DNA from: Methanosphaera stadtmanae
GTDB lineage: Archaea > Methanobacteriota > Methanobacteria > Methanobacteriales > Methanobacteriaceae
Assembly: GCA_015062825.1 (NCBI GenBank)
Contig: SUTR01000001.1
Span: forward strand, 55,007-90,716
Reading direction: 5' to 3'
DNA: 35,710 nt
This document shows, piece after piece, positions 1-11,000 of the stretch. How positions within the stretch are numbered: the first letter of the stretch is position 1; each line of letters begins with the position of its first letter. The translations under genes and the position numbers were made by a program. The notes below the pieces were generated by a model that was given only the letters and a program-made list of their open reading frames with translations, was not told the DNA's origin and did no database searches.

Positions 1-2547
1 CCTACATCAAGCAAAGTTGGTCAACCACAAAACATCACAGTAACAGCTCCAGGCTATGCTAATAAACCTGTACAAGTTACAATTGGTAATGAAACTAAAA
101 CAGTAAATACCGATGCAACAGGTAAAGCGGTAATTCCATATACCCCAACCGAAGCAGGTAAAGTACCTGTAACAGTAACAATACCAGAAAGTAACGACTA
201 CAGTCAACAAACTGTAACTAGCAACTTTACAGTAGCTAAAGGAACTGTAACAATTACTGTATCACCAGATACACAAAGTGTAGCATATCCTAACAATGCA
301 ACCTACACTATCACATTAAAAGATAGCAACGGTAAAACAATTGCAGGAGAATACATTAAAGTAGATGGCGTAATAGTAAACATGACTAATGCTCAAGGTC
401 AAGTTGTAGCTAAAGTATCTAAAGATGCTGGAAACTACAGTATTAAAGTTGAATACCCAGGCAGTGAAAACTATAATTCACAAAGTAGAAATGTTGTATT
501 AAATGTAACAAAAGCTAAAGTAACAGTTACCGTAACTAACATTACTGGTAAAGTTGATGAAAAACTTGAAGTAACTGCTAAACTTAACCAGAATATTACT
601 GGTGGAGTTGTAACATTTACCGATAAAGATGGTAATAAACTTGCAACAGCTACGGTAGTAAATGGTAATGCTTATGCATATGTATCATTTGATAAAACAT
701 ACAATGGTAAAATCAACGCTGCATTCAGCAACAACCCTAACTATGAAAATGCAACCGGTTCAGGTAATGCTAAGATAAATGCTTTAAGTACTGTTGTAAC
801 AGTTGATCCATTACACAATGTAACACCAGGAACTGCAACCAGCATAACTGGTAAAGTAACTGATGAAAATGGAAAACCTGTAGCAGAAGTACCTGTAAAT
901 GTAACAGTTGGAGGTTCAACCAAAACAGCAACCACTGATAAAGATGGTAACTTTAATGTTCCATACACACCAACAACAGCTGGTGACACTACAGTTCAAG
1001 TAAGTGTACCTGCAACAAACAGTACAACAGCTCAAACTGTAACACAATCCATGTCAGTTAATAAGAAAACCAGTAAATTAACAGTAAACAATGTAGCATC
1101 AGTAAATATTGGTCAAAACATTACTGTAACCGGTACATTAAATGATGGTAATGGTAAAGGAATTGCAAATGCTAATGTAATAATAAATATTGATGGTAAA
1201 AGCGCTACTGTTAAAACAAATAGCACTGGTAAATTTATACACAGCGTTAAAACTACACAAGCAGGTAAATCTATTGTAACAGTATCATATGCTGGTGACA
1301 AAAACTATGAAGCAAGTGCTGCAGTAGTTAAAACAGCAACTGTAAATAAAAACATAACCACTACAACTGTAGAAAAAATTACAGGCAAAGCATTAAATAG
1401 TGTAAATATTAAAGTTACCGTTAAAAATGGAAATATAAACGTACCAAATGGTATGGTAGTAGTAACTGATAACAAAGGTAAAACACTTGGTGTAGTTAAC
1501 GTATCAAAAGGTCAAGCTACAATAAAAGCTGTTTATGATGTTCCATTTACTGGTAATGTAACTGCTAACTACCTTGAAAGTGCAAATTACTCTGCATCCA
1601 ACGGTACCAACACTATTGCAATTAGCAAACTTAATACCAAAGTAACTTTAGATCCTATTAAAGGTAAAGTAAACGATGTAATTAATGTAACTGCTAAAGT
1701 TGTAGATGAAAACGGTAAAGCTGTAAATAACGGTACAGTAACATTCAGACTTAATGGTATTACACAATCACTTAATGGTAAAGCTATAACCGCTTATGTA
1801 AATAACGGTGTTGCAGTTGCACAACTTCCAACCAATTCAACTTGGATGGCATCAGGCAACAATACCAAATACTTAACAGCTAAATACAGCGGTGATGCTG
1901 TATACAATGAAAGTGAAAGTGCTCGTGTAAACACAAACCTCACTAAACGTACAGCTCAAGTAAGTATTACTAGTGATAGAATAGTTGCTCACGGTGGAGA
2001 CAACATTTCAATTACAGCAGTGGTAACCGATGAGGGCAAACTTGTAAATGGTGGAACAGTAATCTTCAAGATCGCAGGAGAAACCATAAGAGATGCTAAA
2101 GGAAATACCATTAAAGTAAACGTTGTAAATGGTCAGGCAACACTCAACCATTCAATAGCTATTGGTGCAAGTGCAAAACCAGATATGCCTATAGTTGCTG
2201 TATACTCTAACGGTAACTTATATGATAGAGCTGAAAACAGTAGTAAATTAACTGTTCTTAAAGCAGATGTATACTTCAACACTACAATTGCTTATGGTAA
2301 GAATGGTAAAGCTGTCATTAACGTAACATTACGTGACGCATTTGGTAACTTATGTGTATTAGATACATATGTTGCACTTAAAGTAGATGGTTCTACATTT
2401 ACTCACGTAAATGCAGATGACGGTAAAATATACACAACCATTGACGTATCTAAGGTCAAAAAAGGTGTACATACCATTGAATATGTAGCTGGTGCTAACA
2501 ACCGTTATAACGATGCACGTTATACCAATGCATTAGTAGTAGAATAA
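1..2547 (+). CDS. Ig-repeat adhesin-like surface protein (5' end missing)
   Basis: The reading frame is open from the first base, so the N-terminus lies outside the window; 848 residues are visible. The protein is a string of about nine Ig-like (Big-type) domains of 90-105 residues. They start near visible residues 1, 76, 172, 262, 355, 448, 542, 649 and 753. Each has a typical pattern such as 'ITGKVTDENGKPV' followed by 'TVSYAGDKNY'-like strands. The composition is rich in Asn, Thr, Val and Gly, with many N-x-T/S sequons. No C-terminal membrane helix, sortase motif or cell-wall-binding domain is visible. Such proteins are known in gut Methanobacteriales as adhesin-like proteins, thought to lie on the cell surface; the ligand is unknown. 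The eighth domain carries the segment 'IAGETIRDAKGNTIKVNVV', related to the C-terminal Ig domains of the two minus-strand giants next door. Confidence 0.85.
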   Translation, partial: PTSSKVGQPQNITVTAPGYANKPVQVTIGNETKTVNTDATGKAVIPYTPTEAGKVPVTVTIPESNDYSQQTVTSNFTVAKGTVTITVSPDTQSVAYPNNATYTITLKDSNGKTIAGEYIKVDGVIVNMTNAQGQVVAKVSKDAGNYSIKVEYPGSENYNSQSRNVVLNVTKAKVTVTVTNITGKVDEKLEVTAKLNQNITGGVVTFTDKDGNKLATATVVNGNAYAYVSFDKTYNGKINAAFSNNPNYENATGSGNAKINALSTVVTVDPLHNVTPGTATSITGKVTDENGKPVAEVPVNVTVGGSTKTATTDKDGNFNVPYTPTTAGDTTVQVSVPATNSTTAQTVTQSMSVNKKTSKLTVNNVASVNIGQNITVTGTLNDGNGKGIANANVIINIDGKSATVKTNSTGKFIHSVKTTQAGKSIVTVSYAGDKNYEASAAVVKTATVNKNITTTTVEKITGKALNSVNIKVTVKNGNINVPNGMVVVTDNKGKTLGVVNVSKGQATIKAVYDVPFTGNVTANYLESANYSASNGTNTIAISKLNTKVTLDPIKGKVNDVINVTAKVVDENGKAVNNGTVTFRLNGITQSLNGKAITAYVNNGVAVAQLPTNSTWMASGNNTKYLTAKYSGDAVYNESESARVNTNLTKRTAQVSITSDRIVAHGGDNISITAVVTDEGKLVNGGTVIFKIAGETIRDAKGNTIKVNVVNGQATLNHSIAIGASAKPDMPIVAVYSNGNLYDRAENSSKLTVLKADVYFNTTIAYGKNGKAVINVTLRDAFGNLCVLDTYVALKVDGSTFTHVNADDGKIYTTIDVSKVKKGVHTIEYVAGANNRYNDARYTNALVVE

Positions 2548-2985
2548 AAAAAAATTTAACCCCTTTTTTCTTTTTTCTTTTTTTTTAGAAAAAATTCAAA
2601 GTTCTAAAATATTATTATCGTATAAAATGAGAATAATAAAAATATAATTTATTATAAAAAATAGCAATTTAATTAATGAGTAATTTATTTATTTGAATAC
2701 TAACATTAATTTAAATAGAAATAAGTTATGCCATGTATATCATGTAATATAAATACTATGTTTTAAGTATTTTTTTTATCTAGTTTTAACATGAATTCAA
2801 AAATAATAAAAGATTCTATTATAATCCTGATCTTAAAAAAAATAACATCCAATCTGATTTTAACATAAATATTATATCTGTTTTTAAAATTAAATAATAA
2901 AATATACTTACCACAAAAAAATATAATCTTTACGTAATAAGTTTAAAAAAAAATAAGTTTAAGATGAAAAAATATTATTTTTCAT
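2548..2985. other. AT-rich intergenic region between convergent genes
   Basis: This stretch separates two genes that run toward each other. Apart from the two terminators (2564-2586 plus, 2945-2986 minus) it is simple AT-rich sequence. I see no ORF with a ribosome-binding site and no RNA gene in it. Confidence 0.6.
2564..2586 (+). terminator. T-rich terminator after the Ig-repeat gene
   Basis: Starting 17 bases after the stop codon, CCC is followed by three T-runs interrupted by single C residues. This is the usual oligo-T type of archaeal terminator. No strong hairpin precedes it. Confidence 0.6.
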
Positions 2986-2986
2986 C
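2945..2986 (-). terminator. Hairpin plus T9 terminator of the 1590-aa gene
   Basis: GATGAAAAA at 2963-2971 and TTTTTCATC at 2978-2986 form a perfect 9-bp stem with a 6-base loop, touching the stop codon of the minus-strand gene. On the minus strand this is followed by a run of nine T (2945-2953). Confidence 0.7.
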
Positions 2987-5900
2987 TATTCTTCAATTGT
3001 TAATGTAGTATTTGCTTCTAAACGTTCATCTTTGTAAAGATATGCAGCAGTTACATTGTATGTCTGGTATTTGAAGTTGTTAGGTACGGTATATTCTACT
3101 GTTGCTATACCATCTACTACTTTAGCATAGACTACTTTTCCGTTTGCATCTTTAACTGTTTTACCGTTTACTTTAAATACTACTTTACCATCTTGAGCGT
3201 TTACTTTTACGGATAATGTTATGGTATCTTTTCTATGTGCTGTTATGTCTTTTGTAGTAAATTCCATACCAGTTTCTTGAGATTCAACAGTGACTGTAGT
3301 GTTTACTCTCATGGAATCATATTTAGATGTTCCACTGTATACAACTTGTATATCTAATGTTTTTCCAGCCCATTTTTCTGGAATTTCAATATTTTCAAAT
3401 TGAGCTACTCCATCGACTACTTTTACATAGATTACTTTACCATTTTCATCTTTAAGTGTTACACCATTGATTTTAAGGATAGCTTTTCCACCATTAATGT
3501 CATTTCCATATACATCCTTGAATGTAGCGCTTACTGTTAGGTTTTCACCTGCTACTGCCTGAATGTCATCTACTTCAACGATTGTAGCTTTGGTGTTAAG
3601 AAGACTTGTCTGATTACTACTTGCCACATAAATAGTTGAAGTATTTGTATATTCTACAGTTACTGTAGTGTTAGCATTTTCAATTGTAAATGTATAGGAT
3701 ATACTTGATGAATCAGATTCTGCTACTATTTCACCATCAATTTTCATGACAAGACTACCAGTTACAGCAGCACCGGTTTTGTTGGTAACTTTAGCAGATA
3801 CTGTTACTTCTTCACCAGTTTTTACACTTTCAGGTGCTGTAATTACTACATTTGTTTCAAATGGAATGTTGTTTGATACTGTTGCTGCTTGTACAGCTTC
3901 ATTACCATATAAGTCATTTGCCATTATGAAGTTGTTTCTTACATATCCTGTACTGTCAACATATACTACTGGTACTTCACCATTATCTGCATTTACAATT
4001 ATTGTGTTTGGTGTATTGTATGATGCGTAAGAGTATTGTCCTTGACCAATGTATACTTTTCCTGCATTTGTTACATTAAATACACATACTGGGTTTGAAC
4101 TTGTAACTGTAATTGTGTTGTTTCCAAAGGATGGATTTGATCCTTGATTATCTTTTAATGTTATGAGGTTGTTTGCATTATCTGCGGTTACTGTAATGTT
4201 GTTGTTCATGAAGAACTGACTATTTGCGTATACATTAGATGCTGTGAATGTTACTGCTTCATTACCTTCTTGGACAATATTGTTTCTTAGTATGTCTAAG
4301 TTTGTATTGAATACTTCAAATGCTGTGTTTTTACCTGTTGATTTAAGTGTTATGTTACAGTCTCTGATGTCTAGGTAATCATTTCTTGAGTATACATCAC
4401 GTGTCATTTTAAATGCTGTTATATCTGTTCCATCCATTATAACTGTTGCATTGGACACATCAAGTATTGTGTATAAACTTATATTACTTTCTGATTCAAA
4501 TGCTGTTACATTATCACCATTTACAGCAAATACTCCTCCCATTATCTGTACATTTCTTTGTCTATATACAGATAAATTGTCAATAAGAGCTGATTTGTCT
4601 GTGTTGTTTATGTTGATGTTTTTAATGTTTACAAATCTATCAGTGTATGATTTTCCTTCAACATCATTTAATATGATTGAACCGTTGTATATTGTGTAGT
4701 TTCCACCATTTGTAAATGTGAGGTTGTTTGTAAATATTAAATCCTTATTGTGTAAGTCACCAGCAAGTGTTAGTATATCTACACCTGTAGGGAATGTGTA
4801 TACTCCATTTTCATCAAAGAGTGTATCATATGTATCATCTGTCAATAATCCAAATACTGGTGTGTTGTTGTTTAAGTAATTGTTTTGACTTGCTTCATCC
4901 ATTAATACAGCAGCATTTCCACCATTAATGTTACTTGCATTTAAGTTATTGTTGGTAATGTTGTTGTTTGATGAATTAGTTAGTTCAATAGCATATGTAC
5001 CTGTTGTGAATGATTTTTGTGTGTCTATGATGTTGTTGTCAGAGTTTATTAATACGATGTTTGCATTGTTTATGGTATTTATAAATCTTGATGCAACTGT
5101 TGTTGTTGATGCAATTTTTGCATTTGTTGTACCGTTTAAGATATAGTTTGCACCATTTTCAACATCAATAGTGTTATTGGTTCCAATAACATTATTTGAA
5201 TTCTGTATAATTATACCAGCAGTTGTTGGTTTAATTATATCATATGATAAATCATCGGTTGTGTTGGTTGTACCTTTAACAGTTACATTGTTTGTGATTA
5301 ATTGGATGTTACTACCTGATATTCCTATACCAATAGTATAGTTTCCATCTGCAATAATTTTGTTGCTAGTTAATACTGAATCATGGATAGTATCTGGTGT
5401 TGAACCACATAATTCTATACCTGCTAATTCATTAGCTGTGATATTAATGTTGTTTGAGTTGATAGTTGTACCAGTTACTTCTCCACCATATGCACTTGCA
5501 AGTATACCATAACTTATGGAACTTGTAAGATTTATGTTGTTTGAGTTAATTGTATTATTATATGCTGGTGAGTATCCTATTTGAATACCTGCAGTATAAT
5601 ATCCACTGTTTAATATTATATTGTTTGAATTTATAGTGTTACAGTCAGTATTTGCTCCAAGGTTTATACCATATAGATAACCGGCACTTGTTGCTGTAAT
5701 TATGTTATTTGTTACTGTGTTGTTGCTACTTTTGGTTTTGCTTGCTAAGTCAATAACAGATATTGTTCCAAATCCATCAGTTGTGTTAGCTACATTGATT
5801 GTATTTGATGTTATGGTGTTAAATGAACCGGTTGTTGTAATTGCACTAGCATTTGATATAGCAAATGGATATTCACTATAATCTATGTTTTCAACTGGTA

Positions 5901-7758
5901 CTTTTAAGTCAAATGTGTTTGATGTAATAATGTTTTTATCACCATTTACCATTATTTCACGTGATATGCCATTATCAGATGTTCTGTAGATTTTATTGTT
6001 TCTGATTAAGTTTCCATTAGTGTTTAATATTATGCTGTTTTCGATGCCTGCTTTTGTATTGTTGAATGTTACCCCTTCTATTGCTACTACTGCATTGTTG
6101 GTTGTTTCTATATATCCATTGTTAATTACAGCATTATCACTGTTTATTGATAAGATTACATTATCAAATATGAATACTTTATCATTAAATGATCCTTGGA
6201 ATGTTAATGCAGAGTAATTGGTTACATTTTCATTTGATAACAGTCCATCAGTATTAAAGAAGTTTGCATATGTTTCATCAGTTACAACAAATTTAGCTCC
6301 AGCTTCAGGAGTATTGGCATCAACTGTGGTATCAGTTTTAACATTAAGTGTATCATCACCTGCTTTGGTTGATGTTAATAGAATGTTGTTTGTAACTGTG
6401 TTGGTTGCACCGGTTACAACTACAGCGTAATCATTTGTTGTTGTAATGTTGTTTGAGTCAATTGTTACATTAGCAGCTGCTGATGTAACTGTACCTGTAA
6501 TGTTGTTATTGGTAATGTTTGAAACTTTACCATTAGTATTTATATTTACGTTGTTTAGGTTATTGTTTGTAACATTTGTTGGTTGGTTTACATTTAATCT
6601 GCTAAGTACTGTATTTCCTTCAAAGGTTACTCCAGCACCACTTATTGTAGCATTATAGAATGTATTGTTTTCTACTGTAGAATTTGCAGCTATACTTACT
6701 GTACCATTACCATAATGTACGTTTCCAGTTGCAACTGTATTTGCACTCATGGAAACCGTTACGGTTCTATAAAATTCATTATTGATGAATGTACCGTTTG
6801 TTCCAGAGCTTGCTGATCCTCCAGCATAGAACTTGTTACCTTCTATGTATGTACGTGTAGCCATGTTTTGTAATGGATTGCTTATTCCACCAGTTCCACC
6901 AATAATAGTACAGTTTATTACATTATTATCAAAGTTAGTGATTGTATAGTTTGCCGGTTTATCCTGAGTGTTAAATCCGTTTCCCACATATAATAAGTTT
7001 CCAACATTACCTTCTCCTTGTACTGTTGAGTTTACTATTGTACAGTTGTTACATCCTGTCCATACAAATGATGAACTTCCACCATTGTTTTCAGTGTAAA
7101 TGGTACAGCTGTCCATTGTTACATTGTTACAGTATCTGAGGGATGTTTGTCCTACTCCACTACCTACACGAGCATTTTCTACATGCATGGTCATATTATA
7201 TAATACTGCATTATAGACGTTATGTACCCAACATTCTGTATTATTTAAGTAAAGACCAGTAATGTTAGAACCTGATGCTCCAATGTTTACTACAAAACTG
7301 TTACCGGGATCTTCACCCATTAAGCTACCTGCCACTGTGTGTAAACTAATAAAAGCATCATTTGTAGATGATTTTGTATTAATTGGTTTGTTTATGACTA
7401 ATGAATGATTTTTATCAATTAATCCTTGGAAGTCTAATGTATCTCCTTCTGAGATTGAATCAGCCAGTCCATATCCTTCACCAGAGAATATTTCATCTAC
7501 ATTGTCATTGTTTACAACATGTGTAGTTCCATCTTTCTTAATTGCTTTTTGCGATTGTTCTATTGTATTCTTATTATCATATGTTTGTACTGTTTTTTCC
7601 ACAGTACTTGTATCGTGTGATACTTGTTGAATATCACTTGATACTGCAGTACTGTTGTCATTAGTGTCTGCTGCACTTAATGCAGTTACTGTTGCTAACA
7701 ACATCAGCACTGTTGTAAATAAGAATATTCTTTTAATGTTCTTATTCATAATAATCAT
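2986..7758 (-). CDS. Beta-helix/Ig adhesin-like surface protein, 1590 aa
   Basis: A large secreted protein. Residues 1-31 form a signal peptide (basic start, hydrophobic core, likely cleavage after 'ALSA'). Residues about 80-1290 are right-handed parallel beta-helix repeats, seen as endless short 'NNxI/NSNNIN' turns. They contain segment headers near residues 80, 490 and 970 with the pattern 'TD(E/D)TY..FF/LF...G' followed by 'DKxFIF'. Residues about 1300-1387, 1388-1496 and 1497-1590 are three Ig-like domains; the last two share 'KxNGxTxKDxNGKVxY'. No C-terminal anchor is visible. The start could be Met1 or Met4; 'GGTGAT' lies about 20 bases upstream of Met1. The family (methanobacterial adhesin-like proteins) is thought to mediate contact with other cells or host glycans. 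The role here is inferred and the ligand unknown. Confidence 0.88.
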   Translation of the reverse strand: MIIMNKNIKRIFLFTTVLMLLATVTALSAADTNDNSTAVSSDIQQVSHDTSTVEKTVQTYDNKNTIEQSQKAIKKDGTTHVVNNDNVDEIFSGEGYGLADSISEGDTLDFQGLIDKNHSLVINKPINTKSSTNDAFISLHTVAGSLMGEDPGNSFVVNIGASGSNITGLYLNNTECWVHNVYNAVLYNMTMHVENARVGSGVGQTSLRYCNNVTMDSCTIYTENNGGSSSFVWTGCNNCTIVNSTVQGEGNVGNLLYVGNGFNTQDKPANYTITNFDNNVINCTIIGGTGGISNPLQNMATRTYIEGNKFYAGGSASSGTNGTFINNEFYRTVTVSMSANTVATGNVHYGNGTVSIAANSTVENNTFYNATISGAGVTFEGNTVLSRLNVNQPTNVTNNNLNNVNINTNGKVSNITNNNITGTVTSAAANVTIDSNNITTTNDYAVVVTGATNTVTNNILLTSTKAGDDTLNVKTDTTVDANTPEAGAKFVVTDETYANFFNTDGLLSNENVTNYSALTFQGSFNDKVFIFDNVILSINSDNAVINNGYIETTNNAVVAIEGVTFNNTKAGIENSIILNTNGNLIRNNKIYRTSDNGISREIMVNGDKNIITSNTFDLKVPVENIDYSEYPFAISNASAITTTGSFNTITSNTINVANTTDGFGTISVIDLASKTKSSNNTVTNNIITATSAGYLYGINLGANTDCNTINSNNIILNSGYYTAGIQIGYSPAYNNTINSNNINLTSSISYGILASAYGGEVTGTTINSNNINITANELAGIELCGSTPDTIHDSVLTSNKIIADGNYTIGIGISGSNIQLITNNVTVKGTTNTTDDLSYDIIKPTTAGIIIQNSNNVIGTNNTIDVENGANYILNGTTNAKIASTTTVASRFINTINNANIVLINSDNNIIDTQKSFTTGTYAIELTNSSNNNITNNNLNASNINGGNAAVLMDEASQNNYLNNNTPVFGLLTDDTYDTLFDENGVYTFPTGVDILTLAGDLHNKDLIFTNNLTFTNGGNYTIYNGSIILNDVEGKSYTDRFVNIKNININNTDKSALIDNLSVYRQRNVQIMGGVFAVNGDNVTAFESESNISLYTILDVSNATVIMDGTDITAFKMTRDVYSRNDYLDIRDCNITLKSTGKNTAFEVFNTNLDILRNNIVQEGNEAVTFTASNVYANSQFFMNNNITVTADNANNLITLKDNQGSNPSFGNNTITVTSSNPVCVFNVTNAGKVYIGQGQYSYASYNTPNTIIVNADNGEVPVVYVDSTGYVRNNFIMANDLYGNEAVQAATVSNNIPFETNVVITAPESVKTGEEVTVSAKVTNKTGAAVTGSLVMKIDGEIVAESDSSSISYTFTIENANTTVTVEYTNTSTIYVASSNQTSLLNTKATIVEVDDIQAVAGENLTVSATFKDVYGNDINGGKAILKINGVTLKDENGKVIYVKVVDGVAQFENIEIPEKWAGKTLDIQVVYSGTSKYDSMRVNTTVTVESQETGMEFTTKDITAHRKDTITLSVKVNAQDGKVVFKVNGKTVKDANGKVVYAKVVDGIATVEYTVPNNFKYQTYNVTAAYLYKDERLEANTTLTIEE

Positions 7759-8051
7759 TTTCTATTATTTTATTATTAATCACCAAATATGACTAATATT
7801 ATTATGTATATAGAATATGAAATAAATATTTATTTATTAAGAATAAAGATATTTTGATTAAAAGATAATGTTAGAATTTAATTTAATTAATTTTAAACAA
7901 ATTTATTAATATATAAAAGATTATTAGAGATGAAATTAAATATGAATTTAAGTTTAATTATCAAATATTAGTTAATTTATTATATTAGAAAAAATAGAAT
8001 CGAATAATTCCTAGAAATAGATTAAATTTTAATTGAATATAAATAAAATAT
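7759..8051 (-). promoter_or_regulatory. Promoter region of the 1590-aa adhesin gene
   Basis: This is the AT-rich gap between the two giant minus-strand genes. Reading the minus strand, ATATTCTATATACATAAT lies about 45-60 bases before the start, with a TATA-like core at about 7805-7813. The 9-mer ATATTCTAT (plus-strand 7810-7818) also occurs upstream of the 2573-aa gene (15884-15892). I infer it is a box A region shared by the two adhesin genes. The rest of the gap shows nothing recognisable. Confidence 0.4.
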
Positions 8052-8092
8052 AAAAAAAGGGAAAAAAGAGTAGAATAAATGTATATTCTACT
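8052..8092 (-). terminator. Hairpin plus T-runs after the 2573-aa gene
   Basis: AGTAGAATA (8069-8077) and TATTCTACT (8084-8092) make a 9-bp stem with a 6-base loop just after the minus-strand stop. It is followed on that strand by T6 (8062-8067) and T7 (8052-8058). Confidence 0.7.
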
Positions 8093-8096
8093 AAAC

Positions 8097-11000
8097 TTAT
8101 TTTTTAACGGTAATTGTAGCATTATCTTCTAAGGATTCATAATCTTGATGGATAAATACTGCTTTTACAGTAAAGTCTTTGGTTTTAGTAGTAGTGAATG
8201 TTACATTGAATGTAGCTTTACCATCTACTACATCAGCATAAATTACTTTACCATTGTCATCTTTTAATGTTTTACCATTAAGTTTTAATACCATTTTACC
8301 AGTATTTAGAGGTGATGGAGTACCTGTTACTTCAACTGTTACTTGTAAGGTTGTACCTGTAGCTACTTCATCAGGAAGAGCATCGATTTTAATAGCAGGG
8401 TTAATGTCTACTATTTCTTCATCTACAACCATAGTTACATTTACAGCTACTGCTTCACTTCTTGAACTATCATATTTTGTTGAACCAGAGTATACTGCTG
8501 ATATTTCAATATCTTTACCAGCCCATGTATCCGGTACAATAATTGAAATAGTTGCTATACCATCTACAACTTGTGCATAGATTACTTTACCGTTTTCATC
8601 TTTAAGTGTTTTACCATTTACTTTAAATGCTACTTTACCACCATTTACTGCATTACCATTTTCATCAAGTACGGTAGCAGATATAGTTGTTTCTTGATCA
8701 ACTGTTGCGTTGAACTCGTTGATTGTAATTGTAGTATATGCTTTTCCGAATTCTACTGTTGCAGTAGCTTCTTCACCTTCATATACTGCAGTAATAGTCA
8801 TATTAACTGCTTTGTTAGACTGTAAAACATATGATGCTGTACCATCTACTACATCTACAGTTGCTAAAACATTACCTTCTTCATCCATGAATATTACACT
8901 ACCTTCATTTATAACATTACCTAAATTATCAGTTATTGTTGCAGTAAGTGTAGCGGACTGTCCTACGACACCATGTACATCATCCATTGTAACAATTACG
9001 GAGTCCGGTAAGTTATTTTCAACTGTATTGTCTTCTTCATAGTATACTGAATTTTGACCACGTGTGTGTACACCATATAATATGTTATCTGTTATAGTGT
9101 TGTCTTCTGTATCTGTAAGGTTTACTGCATATAATACATCATCATTCTGAGATTTAATTGTAATATTGTTGTATTGGACAGTATTGTATCCAGGTTGTGC
9201 CATGTATCCATATACGAATTTTACACCAGTTGGATAACTGTTTATACTATCATAACTTGGTACTGTTGATTGTAGCATGTCATTGTTTAAGTTCATATTG
9301 TTGTATGTTATTGTATTGTAACCAGAATCACTACCAGCAATACCTATTGAGTAGTTACTGTTAGCTGTGAAGTTGTTGTATGATATTATGTTATTTGGAC
9401 TCATGTATAATTCAATTACATATGCTACACTACTGTTACAGATTATTGTATTGTATAATACATTGTTATAATCAGTATTATAAATATCATATGTATTCCA
9501 GTCAAACATACCTGATAAGTATATACCATATGCAAATTCTGCTGAATTAGCATTGATTTTGTTATTGGTTATGTTTGTTTCTGAAGTATTGAATGCTTCT
9601 ATACCATTACTGTAGTATTGACTGTATGAGTTAAATGTGTTATTATCTACTAATGCACCTTTTACTAGGTAATTTAATACTAATCCATAGGTGTATACAG
9701 TACTTTCAGTGTTAATTACATTGTTTGTAACTTTTAAACCTTCAACCAAGTCATCTTCAATGTCTTTATCTTCATCTCCAAGTACACCTTTAATGTCTAA
9801 TGACTGTAATGTACCATATGTGGATGCAGTACCTGTTTGGTTTGTTGTAATAGTGTTTGAATCAATTACTAAACCATCTGTACCTATTGCTAAGATTGAT
9901 GATGTTTGTGTAGTTCCTCTGTAATTATTATCATATACAACATCTATACATTTACCAATAGTGTTAATGTTACTGTTTTTAATGGTTATATCATTACCAT
10001 AGTTAATTCCTATAGCATGAGTACTGTTTAATTGAGTGTTTTCTTGTGTAATTGTCATGTTGTCTACTGTTATATCATCAACATCATCTAAGTATATTAC
10101 ATATTCAGAGTAATCCTTATTGTTTATGATGATATTGGATATGTTACTGCCTTCTGCACCAGTATTGAATCTGATGTATGAATTGTTTAGTACTGCCTGT
10201 GTAGTATGTGTTGTTACATTTACAGGTATGTTGAATATGAAGTCTTTATCTGTGAATTCACCTGATAAGTATACACTTGATCCTTCAAGTTGTTTAGTTA
10301 CTGTAAATACTCCAGCATCATCGAAGTATTTGCTGTATGTATCATTTGTAATGATTAAGTCACCGATAGGACCATTGTTTTCAACGGTGTTGTCTTCTGT
10401 TGCATTTACAGCTGCATCACCCATAAGGTTTGTACCGATTAATGTGTTATCTGTTACAGTGTTATCTTCACCTTTTATAGTTACAGCATATGCATCATTG
10501 CCTGCTAAATCTGTTACAGTTATAGTGTTTCCAGTGACTGTATTACCAATTGAATCAGAATATGCAAGTAATATTATACCAGCAATATCCTGTGTGATTT
10601 TATCTGCAGTTAATTGTTTGGTACTGTTTGAATTACCGATTAAGGTAATATTGTTATCGGTTATATAGTTTTCATCACTGTTGTAAGCTGCTATACCCAT
10701 TGAGTAGTCACCGGTTGCAATGATTACATTTTCACTTACAGTTGTTTCATCTGCACCATATAATTCAACACCATAGTTATCTTTAGCTGATAAGTTAATG
10801 TTGTTTGCATATACAGTAGCAGTGTTAACTTGTCCCAAATTATTGGTTGTTAAGTATACACCATATGTATAGTTTTCAGCTACAGCTGTGATGTTATTGT
10901 ATAATACTTGACTGTCATCACTTTTACCAACTTCTACACCACATGCATAAACTGTACCAGTTACATTTATTGTGTTGTTGTTGATAATTGTTTCATCTAC

